A stretch of DNA of 62,755 nucleotides, from the NCBI RefSeq assembly GCF_001431505.1, contig NZ_LDJP01000056.1:1-62755 (forward strand), written 5' to 3'. The notes below the pieces were generated by a model that saw only the letters and a program-made list of their open reading frames with translations, did no database searches and was not told the origin of the DNA. Made by a program: the position numbers and the translations under genes. This document shows, piece by piece, positions 56,410 to 62,755 of this stretch (position 1 is the first letter of the stretch; each line of letters begins with the position of its first letter). This DNA comes from Stenotrophomonas daejeonensis. Lineage in GTDB: Bacteria > Pseudomonadota > Gammaproteobacteria > Xanthomonadales > Xanthomonadaceae.

Positions 56410-58424
56410 GGCTGCCTCCCTTCGGGCACCGGGGCGGGAGCGGCATCGGCCGCCGGAGGCGACGTCGGGGACCCGGCGGATCCGTCCACGGGCGCGCCGG
56501 CCTGCGGCGTGTCCGCCACGGCCGGGGCAGCCGCGACAACGGGCGGCGAGGACGACGCTTGTGCCGGCGCGGGACCGCCGGTTTCCGGCTCCGCTCCCAG
56601 CAGCCACGCATCGAACACCTTGCGCGCGATCGGCGCCGCCGCCGAGCCACCGTAGCCACCGCCCTCGACCGCGATGGCGATGGCGATCTCCGGCGCCTCG
56701 GCCGGGGCGAAGCCGATGAACAGCGCGCGGTGGCGCAGGTGCATCGGCAGGCTCTTGGGGTTCACCGCGGCGGTGCCCTTGCGGCTGACCACCTGCGCGG
56801 TGCCGGTCTTGCCGGCCATCCGGTACGCGGCATCGGCCGCCACCCGCCAGCCGCTGCCGCCGGGCTGCATGGTCGCCATCATGCCTTCCTGCACCGCGCG
56901 CAGGTTGGAAGGGTTGGGGCTGATGGGTTTGGCCGCGGGCTGCGGCAACGGCGCCCAGTCGTGGTCGAAGCGGACCCGCTGCTCCACCACCAGGTGCGGC
57001 CGCCGCAGCTGCCCGGTGGCCAGCCCGCCGACGCCGCGCACCAGTTGCAGCGGGGTCACCTTCCACAGGCCCTGGCCGATGCTGGCGTTGACCATGTCGC
57101 CGGGGTACCAGCGCTCGTTGCGCAGTTTGTGCTTGGCCGCCGGCGACGGCAGGATGCCGTCGATCTCGCCGAGCAGGTCGATGCCGGTGGGCTGGCCGAA
57201 GCCGTAGCGCCCGCCCATGTACTCGTCGTAGCGCTCCACGCCCATGTCGATGCCGAGCTGGTAGTAGTAGGTGTTCACCGACTGCGCGATCGACTTGCGC
57301 AGGTCGGTCCAGCCGTGGCCGCCGCGGTTGGCGTCGCCCCAGCCGCGGCTGACGCCGGGCAGGTAGAACATGCCGCGCGAAAGGATCTTGTCCTCCGGCC
57401 GGCGCAGGCCGCTGTCCAGCCCGGCCAGGCCGAGGAACGGCTTGACCGTCGAGCCCGGGGCGACGCCGCCCAGCACCAGCCGGTTGAACTGCGGCCGCGA
57501 GGGGTTCTCGTTCAGCGCGTTGAAATCGGCGTGCGAGATGCCGTTGACGAACAGGTTGGGATCAAAGGACGGCAGGCTGACCATCGCCAGGATCTCGCCG
57601 CTGCGCGGGTCGATCGCCACCGCCGAGCCCTCCTGCTCGCCGAAGGCCTCGACCATCGCCCGCTGCAGGTCGATGTCGATGGACAGCCGCAGGTCGGTGC
57701 CCGACTGCGCCGGCACCCGGCCGACGGTGCGGATGGCGCGGCCCTGCACGTTGGTCTCCACCTGCTCGTAGCCGACCTTGCCGCGCAGTTCGCGCTCGTA
57801 ATAGCGCTCCAGCCCGGACTTGCCGATGTGGGTCAACGCGGCGTTGCCCTCGCCCAGCTCCTGCAGGTCCTTGTCGTCGACCCGGCCGACGTAGCCGATC
57901 ACGTGCGCGAGCAGGTCGCCATAGGGGTAGCGGCGGGTCAGGTAGGGTTCCAGCTCCACCCCGGGATAGCGCCAGCGATCCACCGCGAAACGCGCCATTT
58001 CCTCCTCGGACACGCGCAGCTTCAGCGTCACCGGCACGAAGCTGCGGCGCGCCTTGCGCGACTGGTTGAAGCGCTCGATGTCCTCGTCGCCGAGCGAAAA
58101 GACTTCGCGCAGGCCGGCCAGCGTGGCGGCCATGTCCTCGACCTTGTTCGGGGTCACGTCGACGCGGAACGCCGGCACGTTCTCGGCCAGCAGCTTGCCG
58201 TTGCGGTCGTAGATCAGCCCGCGCCCGGGCACCACCGGCCGCGCCTTGATGCGGTTGGCCTCCGAGCGGGTGACGTAGACGTCGTGGTCCAGCACCTGCA
58301 GCTTGAAATACCAGCCGCCCAGCACCCCCAGCCCCAGCAGCACGCCGAAAAAACCCAGCGCCGCGCGGCGCCGGAACTGCTCGACCTCGGCATGCGGGTT
58401 CTTCTGCTGGCGCCGCGCGTGCAC
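56406..58424 (-). CDS. mrdA: Penicillin-binding protein 2 (MrdA)
   Basis: PBP2 is the transpeptidase of cell elongation. The 672-residue protein has one N-terminal membrane helix (LGFFGVLLGLGVLGGWYF) and a pedestal domain. The transpeptidase motifs are GSTVKPF (SxxK near 325), SVNTYYYQLG (SxN near 382) and MAGKTGTAQV (KTG near 538). The last ~60 residues after LLGAEPETGG are a Pro/Ala/Ser-rich tail not needed for the fold. The start is GTG at 58424, one base after the mreD stop; the upstream frame lies in mreD. Confidence 0.95.
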   Translation of the reverse strand: MHARRQQKNPHAEVEQFRRRAALGFFGVLLGLGVLGGWYFKLQVLDHDVYVTRSEANRIKARPVVPGRGLIYDRNGKLLAENVPAFRVDVTPNKVEDMAATLAGLREVFSLGDEDIERFNQSRKARRSFVPVTLKLRVSEEEMARFAVDRWRYPGVELEPYLTRRYPYGDLLAHVIGYVGRVDDKDLQELGEGNAALTHIGKSGLERYYERELRGKVGYEQVETNVQGRAIRTVGRVPAQSGTDLRLSIDIDLQRAMVEAFGEQEGSAVAIDPRSGEILAMVSLPSFDPNLFVNGISHADFNALNENPSRPQFNRLVLGGVAPGSTVKPFLGLAGLDSGLRRPEDKILSRGMFYLPGVSRGWGDANRGGHGWTDLRKSIAQSVNTYYYQLGIDMGVERYDEYMGGRYGFGQPTGIDLLGEIDGILPSPAAKHKLRNERWYPGDMVNASIGQGLWKVTPLQLVRGVGGLATGQLRRPHLVVEQRVRFDHDWAPLPQPAAKPISPNPSNLRAVQEGMMATMQPGGSGWRVAADAAYRMAGKTGTAQVVSRKGTAAVNPKSLPMHLRHRALFIGFAPAEAPEIAIAIAVEGGGYGGSAAAPIARKVFDAWLLGAEPETGGPAPAQASSSPPVVAAAPAVADTPQAGAPVDGSAGSPTSPPAADAAPAPVPEGRQP

Positions 58425-58425
58425 G

Positions 58426-58911
58426 TCAGCGCCCGCGCTTGCCCAGCCGCAGCGCGTCCAGCAGCACGTACAGCGGCAGCCACAGTGCCATGCCCAGCAA
58501 CGGCGCCCACCAGTAGCTCCACGGCAGCACCGGTTCGGCCGCAAACAGGTGGATGGCGGCGTCGATGATGCGGTCGTTGACCAGCAGGCCGCCGATCGCC
58601 AGCGCCTGCTGCGACAGCGGGAAGAAGCGGATGCGCGCGCGGAAGCGCTGCAGGATGAAGGCCATCACCACCAGCCGCAGCGCCTGCTCGCCGAGGATGC
58701 CGCCGTACAGCAGGTCGGCCAGCAGGCCGATGCAGAAGGCGAAGCCCAGCCCGGCCCGGTCCGGCGTCTCGATCACCCAGTAGGCCAGCACCAGCGCCAG
58801 CCAATAGGGCCGCAGCGGCTGCAGCAGCCCCGGCAGCGGCACCAGCCCCAGCAGCAGCGCCAGCGCCACGCTGACCGGCAGCACCCAGGTGCGGTTGCGC
58901 AGGCGGTTCAT
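58426..58911 (-). CDS. mreD: Rod-shape-determining protein MreD
   Basis: MreD is an inner-membrane scaffold of the elongasome. The 161-residue protein has five or six spans, starts MNRLRNRTWVLPVSVALALL and has the conserved LADLLYGGILGEQALRLVV loop. Its ATG overlaps the mreC stop (ATGA). Confidence 0.93.
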   Translation of the reverse strand: MNRLRNRTWVLPVSVALALLLGLVPLPGLLQPLRPYWLALVLAYWVIETPDRAGLGFAFCIGLLADLLYGGILGEQALRLVVMAFILQRFRARIRFFPLSQQALAIGGLLVNDRIIDAAIHLFAAEPVLPWSYWWAPLLGMALWLPLYVLLDALRLGKRGR

Positions 58912-59882
58912 GGGGTGGCCTCCTTCGGAGGCGGGGAATGGGAGGTAGCCGGCACTGCATCCTGCTGCGCTGCCGGCGTGGAAGGGGGGGAAGCGACGGA
59001 ATCTGCGGTACTCGTGGCACCGTCATTCCCCGTTCCCCGTTCCCCGTTCCCCGCTCTCCGCAACAACAGCACGTCCTTGCCGCGGTCCAGCTTCGCCGCC
59101 GGTTCCAGTTCGCCCAGCAGGAAGGCGTGCGAGTCGTCCGGCTGCAGCTCGACCACCCTGCCCACCGGGAAGCCGGCCGGGAAGCGCCCGCCCAGGCCCG
59201 AGGTGACGATCTCGTCGCCCACCTCGACCCCGGCGCTGAGCGGGATGTCGCGCAGTACCAGGCGGTCGCCGCGGCCGTAGGCGACCAGGCGCACGCCGCT
59301 GCGTGCCACCGTCACCGGCACCGCATGGTCCGGGTCGGTCAGCAGCAGCACGGTCGAATGCAGCGGGGTCACCGCGATCACCTGCCCCATCAGCCCGCCG
59401 GCGTCGATTACCGCCTGGCCGACGTGCACGCCGGCACGGCTGCCGGCGTCCAGCACCAGCCGCTGCCGCACCGGGTCCAGGTCGATGTCGAGGATCGGCG
59501 CCAGTTGCACGTCCAGCCCGCCGCGCTCGGCCACGTTCAGCAGTTCGCGCAGCTGGGCGTTGTCCAGCGCCGCGGTCTGCAGCCGGGTCAGCCGTGCGTT
59601 GGCCAGCAACAGTTCGTTGCGCAGCGCGCGGTTCTCGGCGACCAGCTGGTTGTGGCTGGCGGCGTTGTCGCGCACCGAGGCGCCCACCCGCCCCGGCAGC
59701 CCGGCCAGCGCCCACGCCGGCTGCACCACCAGTTCGGCCTGCGCGCGCAGCCGCGCCAGCCAGTTGCCCTGGTCGTCGAACACGATCAGCGTGATCGCCA
59801 GCGCCAGGTACGCCAACAACCGCAGCGTGCTGGCGGCGTCACCCTGTCGGGAAGCTACGGGAGGGCCGGCGTAGGGGGGCAC
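58908..59882 (-). CDS. mreC: Rod-shape-determining protein MreC with repeat-derived C-terminal tail
   Basis: MreC is a periplasmic scaffold that activates PBP2. The 324-residue protein has one N-terminal membrane helix (LLAYLALAITLIVFDD), a coiled coil (NQLVAENRALRNELLLANAR) and a beta-rich core (LDIDLDPVRQRLVLDAGSR, TSGLGGRFPAGFPVGRV). Core homology ends near DRGKDVLLLRR (about residue 276). The remaining ~48 residues come from a GGGGAAC-type repeat (AGNGERGTGNDG) and Pro/Ala/Ser-rich sequence. The start is GTG at 59882, and no nearby ATG exists. Confidence 0.93.
   Translation of the reverse strand: MPPYAGPPVASRQGDAASTLRLLAYLALAITLIVFDDQGNWLARLRAQAELVVQPAWALAGLPGRVGASVRDNAASHNQLVAENRALRNELLLANARLTRLQTAALDNAQLRELLNVAERGGLDVQLAPILDIDLDPVRQRLVLDAGSRAGVHVGQAVIDAGGLMGQVIAVTPLHSTVLLLTDPDHAVPVTVARSGVRLVAYGRGDRLVLRDIPLSAGVEVGDEIVTSGLGGRFPAGFPVGRVVELQPDDSHAFLLGELEPAAKLDRGKDVLLLRRAGNGERGTGNDGATSTADSVASPPSTPAAQQDAVPATSHSPPPKEATP
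58931..59058. repeat. GGGGAAC-type inverted repeat inside the mreC 3' end
   Basis: The plus strand has GCGGGGAATGGGAGG (58931-58945) and, inverted, CATTCCCCGTTCCCCGTTCC continuing to CGCTCTCC at 59058. On the minus strand the left edge is GCGGGGAACGGGGAAC. The arms bracket about 80 bases of mreC tail coding sequence. Confidence 0.78.
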
Positions 59883-59890
59883 GGTGTGGC

Positions 59891-60060
59891 TGCTGGGAAC
59901 GGGGGATGGGAAACGGGGAATGGACGTGCGCGACGCCTTCCGTGGTCATGGCACGGCACGGGAATCCCGGATGGAAACAACGGCAGGCACGGGGAAAACG
60001 GGGAATACCGGGAAAACCAATGATCTTTCATTCCCCGTTCCCCGTCCCCTGTTCCCCGCC
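59891..60060. repeat. GGGGAAC-type inverted repeat filling the mreB-mreC spacer
   Basis: The plus strand has TGGGAACGGGGGATGGGAAA near 59894-59913 and, inverted, CATTCCCCGTTCCCCGTCCC ending at 60060, next to the mreB stop. On the minus strand the sequence right after the mreB TGA is GGCGGGGAACAG, the same edge as in folA. The element makes up nearly the whole 178-base spacer. Confidence 0.8.
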
Positions 60061-61179
<1,119 letters not shown>

Positions 61180-61387
61180 TTAGCCTATCAATCCCCCCCG
61201 GCAGCGGCAAGGAGAATCCGTTGCGACATCAGGCTTTGGACCGGTTTCCGCCCCCCTCGGTGGCGGCGGGGTTCTGGCCGTGCGCCGGTTCAGCCGCTAA
61301 CCTTCGCACCTTGGCGCGCCGCCCGCGCCACCCCGCCCGCGCCCGAAGGGAGGCGGTTTTCCTTTTCACTTGCCAGGCCTTCCCGCG

Positions 61388-62320
61388 ATGTCCGCACTGA
61401 TCTGTGGTTCCCTTGCCTTCGACACCATCATGGTGTTCCCGGACCAGTTCAAGAACCACATCCTGCCGGACAAGGTGCACATCCTGAACGTGTCGTTCCT
61501 GGTGCCGCGCATGCGCCGCGAGTTTGGCGGCTGCGCCGGCAACATCGCCTACAACCTGCACCTGCTGGGTGGCGACCCGATCCCGATGGGCACGGTGGGC
61601 TCGGACTTCGGCCCGTACCGCGAGCACTTCGACGCGCTGGGCATCGACCTGTCGCGGGTGCGGGTGATCGACGAGCTGTTCACCCCGCAGGCGTTCATCA
61701 CCACCGACCACGACAACAACCAGATCACCGCCTTCCACCCCGGCGCGATGATGCGGTCCTACGAGAACCACGTGAAGGACGTGCCGGGCGTGACCCTGGG
61801 CCTGGTCGGCCCGGACGGGCGCGAGGGCATGATCCAGAACGCGGTCGAGTTCAAGCAGATGGGCGTGCCGTTCATCTTCGACCCCGGCCAGGCCATGCCG
61901 CTGTTCAACGGCCCGGAGCTGCGCGAGTTCATCGAGCAGGCCGACTACGTGGTGGTCAACGACTACGAGTCCAACCTGCTGCAGGAACGCACCGGCTGGG
62001 GCGAGAAGGACATCGTGCAGCGGGTCAAGGCCTACATCACCACCCAGGGCCCGAAGGGCGCGGTGATCCACACCCCGGAAAAGACCTATGACATCCCGCC
62101 GGCACACGAACGCCGCGTGGTCGACCCCACCGGCTGCGGCGACGCCTTCCGCGCCGGCCTGATCCACGGCATCCAGACCGGGCGCGACTGGCTGACCATC
62201 GGCCGCATGGGCAACCTGATGGGCGCGCTGAAGGTGGAGCACCCCGGCACCCAGAACCAGCGCTTCGACTTCGACGAGTTCAACGAGCAGTTCAAGCAGC
62301 AGTTCGGCTACGCGCTCTGA
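61388..62320 (+). CDS. PfkB family carbohydrate/adenosine kinase
   Basis: A 310-residue kinase of the ribokinase/adenosine kinase family. Motifs are GSLAFDTIMVFPDQFKNHI, the substrate loop FGGCAGNIAYNLHLLGGDP (near residues 50-68) and the catalytic DPTGCGDAFRAGLIHG (near 250), where Cys replaces the usual Ala of GAGD. The N-terminus resembles bacterial adenosine-kinase-like proteins more than ribokinase. The start is ATG 61388 (MSALICGSLAF), and a terminator follows. Confidence 0.92.
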   Translation: MSALICGSLAFDTIMVFPDQFKNHILPDKVHILNVSFLVPRMRREFGGCAGNIAYNLHLLGGDPIPMGTVGSDFGPYREHFDALGIDLSRVRVIDELFTPQAFITTDHDNNQITAFHPGAMMRSYENHVKDVPGVTLGLVGPDGREGMIQNAVEFKQMGVPFIFDPGQAMPLFNGPELREFIEQADYVVVNDYESNLLQERTGWGEKDIVQRVKAYITTQGPKGAVIHTPEKTYDIPPAHERRVVDPTGCGDAFRAGLIHGIQTGRDWLTIGRMGNLMGALKVEHPGTQNQRFDFDEFNEQFKQQFGYAL

Positions 62321-62350
62321 GGCTCTGAGCCGGGGCGCCCGAACGCATGC

Positions 62351-62378
62351 GGAAACGGCGCCTGAAGGCGCCGTTTCC
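62351..62378 (+). terminator. Hairpin terminator of the PfkB kinase gene
   Basis: GGAAACGGCGCC-TGAA-GGCGCCGTTTCC is a perfect 12-bp stem with a tetraloop, 30 bases after the stop. Only a short ATTC follows, so efficiency is uncertain. The small membrane protein gene on the other strand also ends nearby, so the hairpin could serve both. Confidence 0.78.
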
Positions 62379-62436
62379 ATTCGGGAAGTGGCTGCCAACT
62401 GTTGAGCCACATGCAATGAATGCAGGAGCCCAGCAG

Positions 62437-62670
62437 CTACGGCACATAGTGGGCAGCTTCGCGCTCCAGCCACGCCGGCAAGTCGCGATGGCGCACGCCT
62501 TCCTGCCTTGCCCGCTGCAAACACTCGCGCATGTACCCGCGTTTGCCCGCGTCGTCGCCGGCGAAGGACAGCGCGAGGTCACGGTCCATCCAGCGGCGGA
62601 ACAGCAGGTACAGCACCACGTGCAAGGCGATGGCCAGTGCGCTGGCTACTACTGCAATCACGATACCCAC
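62437..62670 (-). CDS. Small single-span membrane protein
   Basis: I do not recognise a named family. A 77-residue protein with one membrane helix at the N-terminus (GIVIAVVASALAIALHVVLY) followed by a charged cytoplasmic tail (RRWMDRDLALSFAGDDAGKR, CLQRARQEGVRHRDLPAWLE). I chose GTG 62670, which has GGAGG seven bases upstream; an ATG at 62694 lacks a ribosome site and directly abuts the GTAG repeat. Confidence 0.65.
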   Translation of the reverse strand: MGIVIAVVASALAIALHVVLYLLFRRWMDRDLALSFAGDDAGKRGYMRECLQRARQEGVRHRDLPAWLEREAAHYVP

Positions 62671-62696
62671 TTCGAATCCTCCAGCTCCCGCCATCC

Positions 62697-62736
62697 GTAG
62701 GAGCGCACCTTGGTGCGCGACCGGGCTTTACCGGGA
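62697..62736. repeat. GTAG palindrome (GAGCGC type), partial doublet at window end
   Basis: GTAGGAGCGCACC-TT-GGTGCGCGACC at 62697 is an intact hairpin, followed by GGGCTTTACCGGGAC linker sequence; the mirrored half is missing or decayed before the window ends. The linker matches that of the doublet at 30232. Confidence 0.72.
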
Positions 62737-62755
62737 CCTGATTAGCACGAACTCT

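Overview
This window is GC-rich chromosomal DNA from a gammaproteobacterium of the Xanthomonadaceae. Stenotrophomonas, Pseudoxanthomonas or a close relative fits best. The basis is protein style (RlmM, LptD, UbiH, MreB/PBP2/RodA), dense packing with ATGA stop/start overlaps, and many short palindromes headed by GTAG, which resemble the SMAG/REP elements described in Stenotrophomonas maltophilia. I see no rRNA, tRNA, CRISPR array, insertion sequence or prophage. Most genes are core housekeeping genes, and the accessory signal sits in the spacers and in a few inserted genes.

Layout. 1-8.6 kb: rlmM, an exported SMP-30-type beta-propeller, an unrecognised 240-residue protein, a short exported EF-hand protein, two ubiquinone hydroxylases (minus strand), a cobalamin pair (membrane protein plus PduO-type adenosyltransferase) and a histone-deacetylase-like hydrolase. 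8.6-15.7 kb: the envelope/housekeeping operon lptD-surA-pdxA-rsmA-apaG-apaH. 15.7-19.4 kb, minus strand: lgt-thyA-folA, a TerC-family protein and dgkA. 19.6-22.2 kb: an OmpR-type two-component pair and a DUF486 membrane protein. 22.2-25.9 kb: a Fur-controlled haem-uptake cluster, hemP - TonB receptor - DUF6607 protein. 26-35.4 kb: a 73-bp triple repeat, aldo/keto reductase, nucleoside transporter, ribokinase, yegP, dusB, nitroreductase, YdjM-like membrane protein, metK and a hotdog thioesterase. 35.4-43.8 kb, minus strand: a Ser/Thr kinase with TPR-like tail, folK, a three-gene phosphorelay (CHASE3/PAS kinase, Rcp1-type regulator, hybrid kinase) and a short-type 6-phosphogluconate dehydrogenase. 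44-62.7 kb: prc, lipA-lipB-ybeD, a CsgG-like gene and a divergent lpxR, then the cell-shape cluster mreB-mreC-mreD-mrdA-rodA-mltB-rlpA-dacA (minus strand), a PfkB kinase and a small membrane protein.

How the genes work together. Three envelope modules share the window: LPS export and outer-membrane protein folding (lptD, surA), lipoprotein and lipid supply (lgt, dgkA), and the rod-shape elongation machine with its peptidoglycan enzymes and the Prc protease. Thymidylate and folate supply are coupled through thyA-folA, with folK elsewhere. The haem cluster carries its own promoter, Fur box and intercistronic hairpin.

The most unusual features are repeat-driven. GTAG palindromes supply the TAG stop codons of four genes. 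A second, GGGGAAC-rich element encodes the N-terminal extension of FolA and the C-terminal tail of MreC, and also fills the mreB-mreC spacer. The otherwise compact cell-shape operon contains a 522-bp spacer made largely of inverted repeats.
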